Below, piece by piece: positions 1-7,919 of a stretch of 29,726 bases of DNA. The position numbers and the translations under genes were made by a program. The stretch spans positions 1 to 29,726 of the forward strand of contig CAJTKA010000040.1 of the NCBI GenBank assembly GCA_910576815.1, in the 5' to 3' direction. The stretch comes from an uncultured Lachnospiraceae bacterium. GTDB taxonomy: Bacteria; Bacillota; Clostridia; Lachnospirales; Lachnospiraceae. Position 1 is the first letter of the stretch, and every line of letters begins with the position of its first letter. Under the pieces are notes generated by a model. That model was given only the letters and a program-made list of their open reading frames with translations, was not told where the DNA came from and did no database searches.

Positions 1-688
1 AGTTTGCGAAGGACCTGCTGAATGTCCGGCTGACATGAATGAGATATTCCGCCCAGGAAGGCTTCAAATAGGCATACACCACTTTTCTGACATGTCCGCA
101 TACCTGTTCTTTTTCAAGCGTCAGATAAATGCTGATGATCAGCCCGAACGCCGCCGTTATCATCACGCTCGCGGCGGAAGACACCGTATTTACAACGCCC
201 TCCAAAAACAAATTGGCCCCGAAGCCGACGCTCTGCATGATTTTTTCCAGATTGATGCCCTCCAGCATTTCTTCCAGCCACGCCGCTGACGGGTCAAGAC
301 TCTCCAAGTACGCGATCCATTGCGGCAGACGCGTTTCGATCATCCGATAAAGCCCTTTCGCAGAACTCACAAGCTCCGGTATCAGCAAGGTAAACACAAG
401 TGTAAGCACCAATGCGACACCCACAAAAGTCATCAGGAACGCAACACCCCGAAAGAACTTGTCGGAAGGCTGTTTTTTCCTTTTCTGCAGCAGTTTGCGC
501 AGCCGTTTTTCAATCCCCATCATGGGGACATTGATAAACAGAGCCAATATGCCGCCGACGATGATCGGCAGAATGATCCCCATGCCTTTTCCCAGAAAAA
601 GAAGCACCGCATGAAGATTCATCAGGGCCGCAAATAACCCGACTCCCACAATCACGATCAGTAAATTCTGTTTTGTCTTTTTATCCAT
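1..688 (-). CDS. AI-2E family transporter (partial, C-terminus off the window)
   Basis: This polytopic membrane protein resembles the AI-2E/PerM permease family, whose members move small solutes or ions; the substrate is not predictable here. The 229 visible residues start with the basic stretch MDKKTKQNLL and a hydrophobic segment. They continue with the family-like FLGKGMGIILPIIVGGILAL helix, then FINVPMMGIEKRL, a third long hydrophobic segment, and the amphipathic region that precedes the central membrane block. Family members have about 350-400 residues, so roughly the last third lies beyond base 1. The ATG at 688-686 follows a GAGAGGACGG ribosome binding site. The gene runs divergently from the FRG gene, and its promoter overlaps that gene's promoter. 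The family call is firm; the function is open. Confidence 0.88.
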   Translation of the reverse strand, partial: MDKKTKQNLLIVIVGVGLFAALMNLHAVLLFLGKGMGIILPIIVGGILALFINVPMMGIEKRLRKLLQKRKKQPSDKFFRGVAFLMTFVGVALVLTLVFTLLIPELVSSAKGLYRMIETRLPQWIAYLESLDPSAAWLEEMLEGINLEKIMQSVGFGANLFLEGVVNTVSSAASVMITAAFGLIISIYLTLEKEQVCGHVRKVVYAYLKPSWAEYLIHVSRTFSRSFAN

Positions 689-726
689 AAAACTTCCGTC
701 CTCTCTTTTCATTCTGGGATTAACCC

Positions 727-755
727 TTGTACATCTCTCCAAAATCTTCTATAAT
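727..755 (+). promoter_or_regulatory. Sigma-A promoter of the FRG/ABC importer unit
   Basis: TTGTAC (727-732) and a perfect TATAAT (750-755) are separated by 17 bases. No other good promoter was seen before the following five genes, so it may drive the FRG gene and the sugar-type importer together. The predicted transcript begins near 762 and runs through the -35 of the opposing promoter. Confidence 0.75.
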
Positions 756-756
756 C

Positions 757-786
757 ATTATGACCTATGGTAAAAAGGGCTGTCAA
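757..786 (-). promoter_or_regulatory. Probable sigma-A promoter of the AI-2E gene
   Basis: On the minus strand a consensus TTGACA (786-781) is followed after 18 bases by CATAAT (762-757). Transcription would start near 750, about 60 bases before the AI-2E start codon. The -10 lies one base from the -10 of the opposing FRG promoter, so polymerase could not use both at once. Confidence 0.62.
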
Positions 787-842
787 GCCCCGAGGAATCA
801 CGGCGAAAGATTGCAGGGAACTGCTAAGACATGGAGGCCGCT

Positions 843-1592
843 ATGATCACACAGGAAATACGCACCTTCGACGAATTATTACAGTTTGTAAACAACCTTT
901 ATCAAAAACACGGCGTGCGCCTTTGGTACCGAGGGGAAGAAAACGCGTCGCTTACGTTGATTCCCTCCATCCAGCGCAGCAAAAAGCGGCTGGAAGCCGA
1001 GCGTTACATCACCAACGACTTCTACACACGCGCCAGACAGATCATTGATAATCCCCCGGAAAAGCACAATTACGCGGGCTGGGTCTCCCTGATGCAGCAC
1101 TACGGTCTGCCCACCAGAATGCTGGACTGGAGTCAGTCTCCGCTAATCGCGGTGTTTTTCGCTACGGAGACTTACAGAGAGCTGCCCGATACGGACGGCT
1201 GTGTCTGGGTGCTGGCGCCAGGCCTTTTGAATGAAAAGGAAGGATTCGGCGACTGCATCTACCCCATCGACGCCGACACCACGCAGGAAATGCTGCTGCC
1301 TGCTTTCAAGCACGCGCACCACAACCACGAGCTGACAAACCGCATCCTGGCCTGCAGTTCCACGGAAAATAACCTGCGGATGTACTCCCAGCACTCCAAT
1401 TTTACGGTACACAATTCCTTAAAACATCTGGAAGACATCTGCGATGAAAATATGCTCTACAAGATCATTATTCCGAACGAACGGAAAAAATATTTTATTG
1501 ACAGCCTGCGGGTGCTCGGCATCACGGAAAGCTTCGTCTATCCCGACTTAGATCACATATCGGCGGATCTGCGCGACGAGTACGGCATCTGA
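843..1592 (+). CDS. FRG domain-containing protein
   Basis: The protein has 249 residues and consists of a FRG domain, named for its Phe/Tyr-Arg-Gly motif. The molecular role of this domain is not established. The motif is at residues 27-33 (LWYRGEE). The second conserved block is at about 80-107 and includes MQHYGLPTRMLDWSQSP followed by the hydrophobic LIAVFFA. There is no signal peptide or membrane segment, so it should be cytoplasmic. I chose the ATG at 843 rather than the in-frame ATG at 831, because GGAGG (833-837) lies five bases before the former and overlaps the latter. The stop is only 20 bases before the importer ATPase, which implies co-transcription. FRG proteins turn up in defence islands, prophages and housekeeping contexts alike; nothing else here points to phage defence. 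Confidence 0.85.
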   Translation: MITQEIRTFDELLQFVNNLYQKHGVRLWYRGEENASLTLIPSIQRSKKRLEAERYITNDFYTRARQIIDNPPEKHNYAGWVSLMQHYGLPTRMLDWSQSPLIAVFFATETYRELPDTDGCVWVLAPGLLNEKEGFGDCIYPIDADTTQEMLLPAFKHAHHNHELTNRILACSSTENNLRMYSQHSNFTVHNSLKHLEDICDENMLYKIIIPNERKKYFIDSLRVLGITESFVYPDLDHISADLRDEYGI

Positions 1593-1612
1593 CAAGAAAG
1601 GACTGCAAACTT

Positions 1613-2725
1613 ATGAAAATCACACTCTCACACCTGACAAAGAAATTCCCCGCCAGGGGCAGAAAGGGAAAGACAGCGGCGGAGGTCATCGCGGTAAACG
1701 ATTTTACCTTTGAGATCCCCGACGGCAGTCTGGTGGGGCTGCTCGGTCCTTCCGGCTGCGGCAAAAGCACGACCCTCAATCTGATCTGCGGCCTGCAAAA
1801 ACCCACCAAAGGACAGATTTTCTTTGGCGAAGAAGATGTGACCACCCTCTCCCCCCAGCAGCGCGGTGTGGGCATGGTGTTCCAGAATTATGCCCTCTAT
1901 CCCCACCTAAACGTGGAGCAGAACATCCGCTTTCCGCTGGAAAATCTAAAGGGTGCGGAAAAACTGAGCAAAGAGCAGATGCGCGCCCGCGTAGAGGAAG
2001 CCGCCTCCCTCGTACAGCTTGACGGCCTTTTGGAAAGAAAGCCCGCTGAACTCTCGGGCGGTCAGCAGCAGCGCGTAGCCATTGCCAGAGCCTTAGTCAA
2101 ACTGCCGCGGGTACTGCTTTTGGACGAGCCGCTCTCCAATCTGGACGCCAGACTCAGACTGCAGACCCGTGAGGAGATCAGGCGGATCCAGAAAAAGACA
2201 GGCATCACCACCCTGTTTGTGACCCATGATCAGGACGAGGCCATGAGCATCTCCGATCTGATCGTCGTCATGCAGGACGGCGTGGTACAGCAGATTGGAA
2301 AACCGCAGGAGGTGTACGATGATCCTGCCAATTTATTTGTAGCTAAATTCCTCGGCACACCGCCCATCAATCTCTTTACGGGAAGCGTAAAGGACGGCGC
2401 ACTCTCCATCGGTGAGGAGACTGTTTTACAGGTAAAGGGCGTTCCCGATCAGCCCGTACAGGTCGGCATCCGCCCGGAGGGGTTTCTGGTCAGCGAAAAC
2501 GGCTCTTTCACCTGCTCTTTAAGCCGTCCGGAAGTACTGGGACGGGATATCAGCATCCTCGCTTCCCACCCGTGTTCGGTAAATCCTAATGTCCGCGCCA
2601 TCGTGGATGCCGAGAGCTGCGAACATCTGTCAGGCGATACGGTGCATTTTACGCTGAAACCGCAGAAGGTGCTGCTCTTTGATCAGTCCACCGGCAACCG
2701 CATCCCTTTTGAGAGTGGGAGGTAG
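1613..2725 (+). CDS. Sugar-type ABC importer, ATP-binding subunit (MalK/UgpC/MsmX class)
   Basis: This cytoplasmic ATPase powers the importer formed with the next three gene products. Of its 370 residues, the nucleotide-binding domain holds Walker A GPSGCGKST (45-53), the Q-loop Gln91, signature LSGGQQQ (147-153), Walker B VLLLDEP (167-173) and the switch His205. From about residue 250 follows a TOBE-type regulatory/substrate-contact domain, ending with RPEGFLV and further beta-rich sequence. Length and layout match the CUT1 family ATPases that serve oligosaccharide, glycerol-phosphate or polyol importers. Many clostridial CUT1 loci lack their own ATPase and share MsmX, so a dedicated copy inside the operon is worth noting. 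A GAAAGGA ribosome binding site precedes the ATG. The exact sugar cannot be read from the sequence. Confidence 0.93.
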   Translation: MKITLSHLTKKFPARGRKGKTAAEVIAVNDFTFEIPDGSLVGLLGPSGCGKSTTLNLICGLQKPTKGQIFFGEEDVTTLSPQQRGVGMVFQNYALYPHLNVEQNIRFPLENLKGAEKLSKEQMRARVEEAASLVQLDGLLERKPAELSGGQQQRVAIARALVKLPRVLLLDEPLSNLDARLRLQTREEIRRIQKKTGITTLFVTHDQDEAMSISDLIVVMQDGVVQQIGKPQEVYDDPANLFVAKFLGTPPINLFTGSVKDGALSIGEETVLQVKGVPDQPVQVGIRPEGFLVSENGSFTCSLSRPEVLGRDISILASHPCSVNPNVRAIVDAESCEHLSGDTVHFTLKPQKVLLFDQSTGNRIPFESGR

Positions 2726-2731
2726 TTTTTT

Positions 2732-3625
2732 ATGGAAAATAAAAGTTGGAAGGGCTGGCTCTACCTGCTGCCCGCGCTCTTATTCTTAGGCGCGTTTTTA
2801 ATCTACCCTTTAATCGACGTATTTATCTATTCCTTTGAGGAGGGCTACAATTCCGCCTCCCAGACCTTTTATGACATCGGCGGCTACAACTATTCCTACG
2901 TCCTGCACGATGCCTACTTTTTGCAGGCGCTGAAAAACACCTTTATTCTGGTGATCATCACAGTGCCGCTCTCCACGGGGCTTGCGCTTCTGATCTCCGT
3001 AGCCTTAAGCTCGATCAAACCTTTGCGGGAGCTGTTTCAGACCGTTTACTTTCTGCCCTACGTGACCAACACGCTGGCAGTGGGGCTGGTGTTTATGATT
3101 CTGTTCAAAAAAACGCCCTATTCCGACAGCTTAGTCAATCTGCTGATCCAATGTTTCGGCGGCAGCTCCGTGGACTTTATCGAAGGCCCCTACTGGGCGA
3201 AAATGTTCGTGCTCTGCTTTTATACGGTATGGGTGGTCATGCCCTTTAAGATCCTGATCCTGACAAGCGCACTGGCAAGCGTCAATCCCGTTTACTACAA
3301 CGCGGCCAGCGTAGACGGTACGAGGCGGTTTCGTATGTTCTATAAAATCACCCTGCCCATGATCTCACCGATGCTCTTTTATCTGGTAGTCACAGGTTTT
3401 ATCGGCGCCTTCAAAGCCTACAGCGACGCGGTAGCGCTCTTTGGCACGAACTTAAACGCAGCGGGCATGAATACCATCGTCGGCTATGTGTACGACATGC
3501 TTTATCGGGACAGCGGCGGCTATCCTTCCTATGCGTCAGCCGCGGCGATCATCCTTTTTGTCATCGTGCTGACCATCACTTGTATCAATTTATTAGTTAG
3601 TAAAAAGCATGTGCATTACCAGTAA
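2732..3625 (+). CDS. Sugar-type ABC importer permease, MalF/UgpA class
   Basis: This integral membrane subunit of the importer has 297 residues and about six transmembrane helices (first at roughly 9-30). The cytoplasmic EAA loop that docks on the ATPase is at about 190-211 (AASVDGTRRFRMFYKITLP). In family members this loop carries the invariant Gly and the LP pair, both present here. GGGAGG before the ATG is the ribosome binding site, and the gene starts six bases after the ATPase stop, so the two are co-translated. It lacks the long N-terminal extension and P2 loop of enteric MalF and is closer to the UgpA/MsmF layout. Confidence 0.93.
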   Translation: MENKSWKGWLYLLPALLFLGAFLIYPLIDVFIYSFEEGYNSASQTFYDIGGYNYSYVLHDAYFLQALKNTFILVIITVPLSTGLALLISVALSSIKPLRELFQTVYFLPYVTNTLAVGLVFMILFKKTPYSDSLVNLLIQCFGGSSVDFIEGPYWAKMFVLCFYTVWVVMPFKILILTSALASVNPVYYNAASVDGTRRFRMFYKITLPMISPMLFYLVVTGFIGAFKAYSDAVALFGTNLNAAGMNTIVGYVYDMLYRDSGGYPSYASAAAIILFVIVLTITCINLLVSKKHVHYQ

Positions 3626-3673
3626 GCAGATAAATGCCTGTGCGCACACTCGTATAAAAAGAGGTATAAAAGT

Positions 3674-4507
3674 ATGAAAAAAAACCGCTTTCTTACAATA
3701 GTAACCTATTTGTTCTTGGGATTTTGGGCGCTGGTTGTGCTCTTTCCCTTCTACTGGATGGTGCTGACTTCCGTAAAGGAGTACGGAGCTTATAATGCAG
3801 AATACATCCCGAAATTTATTACCCTCTCTCCCACTCTGCAAAACTATGCGGATGCCTTTACCACCGTTCCGCTGGGGCGCTACCTTTTGAATACGCTCTG
3901 GTTCACGGTTGCCACCACCGCGTTGATGCTCGTTGTCATCACGCTGGCAGCCTTTGCCTTCGCGAGATTGCAGTTTGCGGGAAAGAATCTGGTATTCACC
4001 CTGTTCCTGGCTCTGATGATGATTCCCAACGAACTGGTGGTGATCACGAATTTCACGACCGTTACCAATCTGGAACTTAGAAACACCTTCACGGGACTGA
4101 TTCTGCCCTCCGTGACTTCGGTGTTTTACATCTATCTGCTGCGGGAGAATTTCGCGCAGATCCCCGATGAACTTTACTACGCCGCCAAGGTGGACGGCAC
4201 CTCCGATTTTCGCTACCTGCGCAGGGTGATGATCCCCATCTGCCGCCCCACGCTGGTCACGATCACGATCCTGAAAGTCATTGAGTGCTGGAATTCCTAC
4301 GTGTGGCCGAGACTGATTACGGACGATGCGGACTACTATCTGGTGTCGAACGGCATCCAGGAAATTCGGGAAAATGGCTTTGGCAGAGCAAACATCCCCG
4401 CCATGATGGCGGCCGTGGTGGTGATCTCCGTGCCCCTCGTGATTCTGTTTCTCCTGTTTCGAAAACAAATTATGGCGGGGGTCGCCAGAGGAGGGACGAA
4501 AGGATGA
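3674..4507 (+). CDS. Sugar-type ABC importer permease, MalG/UgpE class
   Basis: This is the second membrane subunit, 277 residues with about six helices (first at 10-32). Its EAA loop at about 168-189 reads YAAKVDGTSDFRYLRRVMIP, with the typical Gly and IP/LP ending. The family hallmarks at the N-terminus (LFPFYWMVLTSVK) and the C-terminus (MAGVARGGTKG) are both present, so it is full length. It lies 48 bases after the first permease. Its stop overlaps the start of the solute-binding protein (ATGA), indicating translational coupling. It should pair with the preceding permease in a heterodimeric pore. Confidence 0.93.
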   Translation: MKKNRFLTIVTYLFLGFWALVVLFPFYWMVLTSVKEYGAYNAEYIPKFITLSPTLQNYADAFTTVPLGRYLLNTLWFTVATTALMLVVITLAAFAFARLQFAGKNLVFTLFLALMMIPNELVVITNFTTVTNLELRNTFTGLILPSVTSVFYIYLLRENFAQIPDELYYAAKVDGTSDFRYLRRVMIPICRPTLVTITILKVIECWNSYVWPRLITDDADYYLVSNGIQEIRENGFGRANIPAMMAAVVVISVPLVILFLLFRKQIMAGVARGGTKG

Positions 4508-6102
4508 ATACAAAATGGAAAAAAACGCTGGCGGTATTCTTCATCGGGACAAGTCTGCTTACTCTTACAGGCTGTCACGGCTCCAAAGCCCTGCCTGAAT
4601 TTGCCGTGCCCGAAAGCTTTGATACGTCGAAAACCTATGAGATCACTTTCTGGGCGAAAAACGACACCAACAAAAATCAGACCGACGTCTACAAAAAAGC
4701 GATTGCCGATTTCGAAAAGCTTTATCCCAATATTACGATCAATATGAAACTCTACACCGACTATGGGAGGATTTTCAACGATGTGATCACCAACATTGCG
4801 ACAGGCACCACGCCAAACGTCTGCATCACCTACCCCGATCATATCGCTACCTATATGACGGGAAAAAATACCGTAATTCCTTTAGACGGCCTTTTTGCAG
4901 ATGAAAAATACGGTCTCGGCGGAAACGAACTTCTCTACGACGGCCCAACTCAGGATGAGATCGTTCCTCAGTTTCTCTCCGAATGTGTGCTGGAAGACAG
5001 CCATTACGCGATCCCCTATATGCGCTCCACTGAGTGCTGCTACATCAACAAAGATTATGTGGAACAGCTGGGCTATACGCTGCCCGACGTGCTGACATGG
5101 GACTTTATCTGGGAAGTTTCTGAGGCCGCCACCGCAAAAAATGAGGATGGGACATTCGCCTTAAACGGCCAGAATGTGATGATCCCTTTTATCTACAAAT
5201 CCACGGACAACATGATGATTCAATACTTAAAGCAAAAGGGCGCAGGCTACTCAAGCGCCAGAGGCGAGATTGAACTTTTCAACGCGGACACGGAAGCTTT
5301 TTTACAGGAGATTGCGGGACACGTAAAGGCGGGTGCCTTCTCCACTTTTAAGATTTCCAGCTACCCCGCCAACTTTCTCAATGCCGGACAGTGCGTCTTT
5401 GCCATCGACTCCACGGCGGGCGCTACCTGGATGGGCGCCCAGGCTCCCCTTGCCGACATCAGCGAAGATGCCTTCGTGGACTTTGAGACGGCGGTGCGCA
5501 TGGTGCCGCAGGTCGATCCCGAAAATCCGCAGATGATCTCTCAGGGACCTTCCGTTTGCGTCTTTAATAAGTCCGACCCGCAGGAAGTGCTGGCTTCCTG
5601 GCTCTTTGCACAGTATCTTTTGACCGACGAAGTGCAGATCGGCTACGCCAAAACGGAAGGCTATCTGCCTGTCACCACAAAGGCGCTGTCCTCCCCCGTC
5701 TATCAGGATTACCTGAACCGAAGCGGCGAGGATAATAAAACCTACTACCCCATTAAGATCGAAGCCTCCAAACTCCTGATGGAACACACGGCGGAAACCT
5801 TTGTAACTCCTGTATTTAACGGTTCCGCGTCCCTGCGGAATGCGGCGGGACAGCTGATTGAAAACGTGACGAACTCCGTGCGGCGCAAACAGACCGTGGA
5901 TGATGCTTACATGGAAAAACTCCGCGCCGATGTCACCGCCCTCTACCGCTTAGATCAAAAGGATATCGCCGCAAGCGGCAAACAGGATCTTGGGCCGCTG
6001 CCCCGCCCTGCCGTATTTTTCCTGACCGCCCTGACTGTCACCTGGGGCTTGCTCGTGCTCTATGTCCTGCGTGATTTTGTCAAAAAAAGAAAAAAGGATT
6101 GA
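4504..6102 (+). CDS. Solute-binding lipoprotein of the ABC importer, with a C-terminal membrane helix
   Basis: This extracellular family 1 solute-binding protein has 532 residues and captures the substrate for the two permeases. The start at 4504 follows GGAGGG and overlaps the permease stop; longer upstream readings lack this site. The N-terminus is a lipoprotein signal peptide (KK, hydrophobic core, lipobox LTGC with Cys24). The body begins YEITFWAKNDTNKNQTD and ends near residue 490, as in other CUT1 binding proteins. Unusually, residues about 502-522 form a second hydrophobic helix (PAVFFLTALTVTWGLLVLYV), followed by the basic tail KKRKKD. Ordinary binding proteins stop before such a segment. 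The protein may therefore be anchored at both ends, with its C-terminus in the cytoplasm. Substrate unknown, probably a carbohydrate. Confidence 0.92.
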   Translation: MNTKWKKTLAVFFIGTSLLTLTGCHGSKALPEFAVPESFDTSKTYEITFWAKNDTNKNQTDVYKKAIADFEKLYPNITINMKLYTDYGRIFNDVITNIATGTTPNVCITYPDHIATYMTGKNTVIPLDGLFADEKYGLGGNELLYDGPTQDEIVPQFLSECVLEDSHYAIPYMRSTECCYINKDYVEQLGYTLPDVLTWDFIWEVSEAATAKNEDGTFALNGQNVMIPFIYKSTDNMMIQYLKQKGAGYSSARGEIELFNADTEAFLQEIAGHVKAGAFSTFKISSYPANFLNAGQCVFAIDSTAGATWMGAQAPLADISEDAFVDFETAVRMVPQVDPENPQMISQGPSVCVFNKSDPQEVLASWLFAQYLLTDEVQIGYAKTEGYLPVTTKALSSPVYQDYLNRSGEDNKTYYPIKIEASKLLMEHTAETFVTPVFNGSASLRNAAGQLIENVTNSVRRKQTVDDAYMEKLRADVTALYRLDQKDIAASGKQDLGPLPRPAVFFLTALTVTWGLLVLYVLRDFVKKRKKD

Positions 6103-6126
6103 TTTCTCCGCAGAGTGTGATATAAT
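6099..6126 (+). promoter_or_regulatory. Sigma-A promoter of the lipoprotein gene
   Basis: TTGATT (6099-6104) and a perfect TATAAT (6121-6126) are 16 bases apart. The -35 overlaps the TGA stop of the binding-protein gene. The lipoprotein can therefore be expressed apart from the importer, though read-through is also possible because no terminator lies between them. Confidence 0.75.
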
Positions 6127-6168
6127 CGTCGCTGTAGTAATAAACCAACATAATAGAGGAGAATTATT

Positions 6169-7074
6169 ATGAAAAAGACAATCGCGTTAACATTGACACT
6201 GGCTCTCGTCTTATCCCTGACCGCCTGCGGCAAGGGCACAGACGGCGGCTCTAACAGCAGCGCTGACACGCAATCCGAAAACATTACGGCCACTGAAAAT
6301 CCTGAAGCAGAAATTTCGGACACCGAAGACGGTGCTGGCGAATCCGACGGCGCTGCGGCCAATGAAGAACCTGCGGCGGAAGTTTCGGACAGCGAAGGCA
6401 GCACGGATGGGAAGTCCGAAGGCGTTATGACCTATGCCGAGTACGATGCGGCGGCTTTAGACAGCGAAGTCGTGATTGAGACCTACGTACAGGCAAAGCA
6501 GTCCTGGTGGGAAGACAAGGCTACTCTTTACACGCAGGATAAGGACGGCGCTTACTTTGTCTACAATGCAGTCTGCTCCGAGGCAGACTACGACAAGCTG
6601 ACTCCCGGCACTAAGATCAAAGTGACCGGTTACAAGACCGAGTGGTCCGGTGAGGTAGAAGTTGCCGAGGGCGCGACCATCGAGATCCTGGACGGCAATT
6701 ACACAGCACCCGCAACCGATGTCACGGATCTGCTTTCCAAAGAGGACGAGCTGATCAAGCATCAGAATAAATTCGTATCTTTCAAGGGCATGACTGTTGA
6801 GACTTATGAGAAGGACGGCGAGTCCTATGACTGTGCCGTTGTTTACAATGACGACAACTCCGGTTCCGCTGCGGACAATAACGACCTGTACTTCAATGTA
6901 TCGAAGGACGGCCAGACCTACACCTTCTGCGTAGAGTCTTATCTGTGCGACAGCAGCACGGATGTATACAAGGCTGTAGAAAATCTGCAGGTTGGCGATA
7001 CGGTCGATCTGGAAGGGTTCCTGTACTGGTATAACGGTGCAAATCCGCACATCACTTCTGTGACTGTAAAATAA
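6169..7074 (+). CDS. Putative lipoprotein with two beta-rich (OB-like) domains
   Basis: The protein has 301 residues with a lipoprotein signal (MKKTIAL..., lipobox LTAC, Cys20). Residues 21-85 are a low-complexity linker rich in Ser, Glu, Asp, Ala and Gly, including the near-repeats AEISDTEDGAGE and AEVSDSEGSTDG. Two similar beta-rich modules follow, at about 90-175 and 180-301. Both alternate short hydrophobic strands with a TPGTKIKVTGY or LQVGDTVDLEGF turn, which suggests an OB-like fold. I do not recognise a named family; a role in binding a ligand or partner at the outer face of the membrane is only inference. GAGGAG lies seven bases before the ATG. It has its own promoter and its own terminator, so it is a single-gene unit. 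Confidence 0.8.
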   Translation: MKKTIALTLTLALVLSLTACGKGTDGGSNSSADTQSENITATENPEAEISDTEDGAGESDGAAANEEPAAEVSDSEGSTDGKSEGVMTYAEYDAAALDSEVVIETYVQAKQSWWEDKATLYTQDKDGAYFVYNAVCSEADYDKLTPGTKIKVTGYKTEWSGEVEVAEGATIEILDGNYTAPATDVTDLLSKEDELIKHQNKFVSFKGMTVETYEKDGESYDCAVVYNDDNSGSAADNNDLYFNVSKDGQTYTFCVESYLCDSSTDVYKAVENLQVGDTVDLEGFLYWYNGANPHITSVTVK

Positions 7075-7098
7075 GGATAACGCTTGATACAAATGCAG

Positions 7099-7131
7099 CG
7101 GGGAAAGGCTTTTGACCTTTCCCCGTTTTTT
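7099..7131 (+). terminator. Intrinsic terminator of the lipoprotein gene
   Basis: A perfect 10-bp stem, CGGGGAAAGG (7099-7108) with CCTTTCCCCG (7116-7125), has a 7-base loop and is followed by six T. On the minus strand there is no U tract, so it ends plus-strand transcription only. Confidence 0.93.
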
Positions 7132-7146
7132 GATTTCATTTATTTA

Positions 7147-7905
7147 TTATTTTACCCCGGTCGTAAATCCTTCTCCGTACAGCAGGACTCGCAGGATACC
7201 GCAAATGACCAGATGCAGCGGATAATAGACATAAAACAACTTTCCCATCCCCTTGAAGGAGCCGCGCTCTCCATTATAACTTTTCAGGAAAGGAATCGTC
7301 AGGCAGGTGCCAAGCTGAATCAAAGCATACACCTTATCGATACAGAAGAAATACACCACCGCGTACATCAATGTCCAAAACATCATCAAGCTCATCTGCT
7401 TTTTGAAATTTCCTCGGTTCGTCCCAATCCCTAAGATTGCCATGGTAGCAATACAGCTCCAGTCCGAAGGGAAGGTGATAAGACAGATCACAATCGTGAC
7501 AAGTACCTTCTGCCACCCTTTCCAGTCAGTCTGATCGGCTATGTACAACAAAACCAGTCCCCAGGCAAGCGACCACACCACGCCCGTCTGGTTAAAAACC
7601 GATGTCTGTAACGGAACAAAAGGAATCCCGAAACAGAAATTGTAGGCAAAATGAGAGATAAATGCCAGTAAAAACAGCCTGCCCGCGTATTTTTTTACAT
7701 TGCGCGTGTGATTATATCCCTCGGCAATAAAAAACCACATGATAGGCGCCGTCAGTCTGCCAACGATGTGCAGAAGAATCACATACCATGTTTTATCATA
7801 GCCCGGAAAAAACGTCCAGGTCAGATGATCCACCGTCATGGCAATGATGGCGATCAGTTTGATCTGGTTGGCATTTAAGCCCTTCTTCTGCTCTGCATCA
7901 GACAT
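7147..7905 (-). CDS. TraX family membrane protein
   Basis: The protein has 252 residues and at least six to eight hydrophobic segments. Near its start it has the family-typical LNANQIKLIAIIAMTVDHLTW, followed by HIVGRLTAPIMWFFIAEGY and RLFLLAFISHFAYNF. TraX of the F plasmid acetylates pilin. Chromosomal TraX-like proteins of Firmicutes belong to the same acyltransferase-like family, but their substrates are unknown, and no conjugation genes are nearby. The ATG at 7905 is preceded by AAGGAGG seven bases upstream; an in-frame GTG at 7923 lies before that site and is unlikely. The ribosome binding site overlaps the end of the aldolase gene, with 14 bases between the genes, so the two form one transcript. 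Confidence 0.88.
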   Translation of the reverse strand: MSDAEQKKGLNANQIKLIAIIAMTVDHLTWTFFPGYDKTWYVILLHIVGRLTAPIMWFFIAEGYNHTRNVKKYAGRLFLLAFISHFAYNFCFGIPFVPLQTSVFNQTGVVWSLAWGLVLLYIADQTDWKGWQKVLVTIVICLITFPSDWSCIATMAILGIGTNRGNFKKQMSLMMFWTLMYAVVYFFCIDKVYALIQLGTCLTIPFLKSYNGERGSFKGMGKLFYVYYPLHLVICGILRVLLYGEGFTTGVK

Positions 7906-7919
7906 TCTCTTTTCCTCCT

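Noticed and set aside
767..1048. A 93-codon plus-strand frame overlapping the start of the FRG gene
   Set aside because: It is Arg/His-rich, lacks a ribosome binding site, and overlaps the promoter and the well-supported FRG frame.
843..1592. An anti-phage defence system centred on the FRG protein
   Set aside because: No nuclease, helicase, reverse transcriptase, prophage or integrase gene is near; the next genes are a sugar-type importer.
4285..4503. A longer N-terminus for the solute-binding protein
   Set aside because: The ribosome binding site and the lipoprotein signal both start at 4504; the upstream part is only the permease gene read in another frame.
3593..4513. A 306-codon open frame on the minus strand opposite the second importer permease
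   Set aside because: The plus-strand permease has full family motifs and a coupled downstream gene. The minus frame has low-complexity His/Gln/Arg-rich sequence and no ribosome binding site.
7147..7905. A conjugative element indicated by the TraX-like gene
   Set aside because: There is no relaxase, type IV secretion or coupling protein gene, and chromosomal TraX-like proteins are common in Clostridia.
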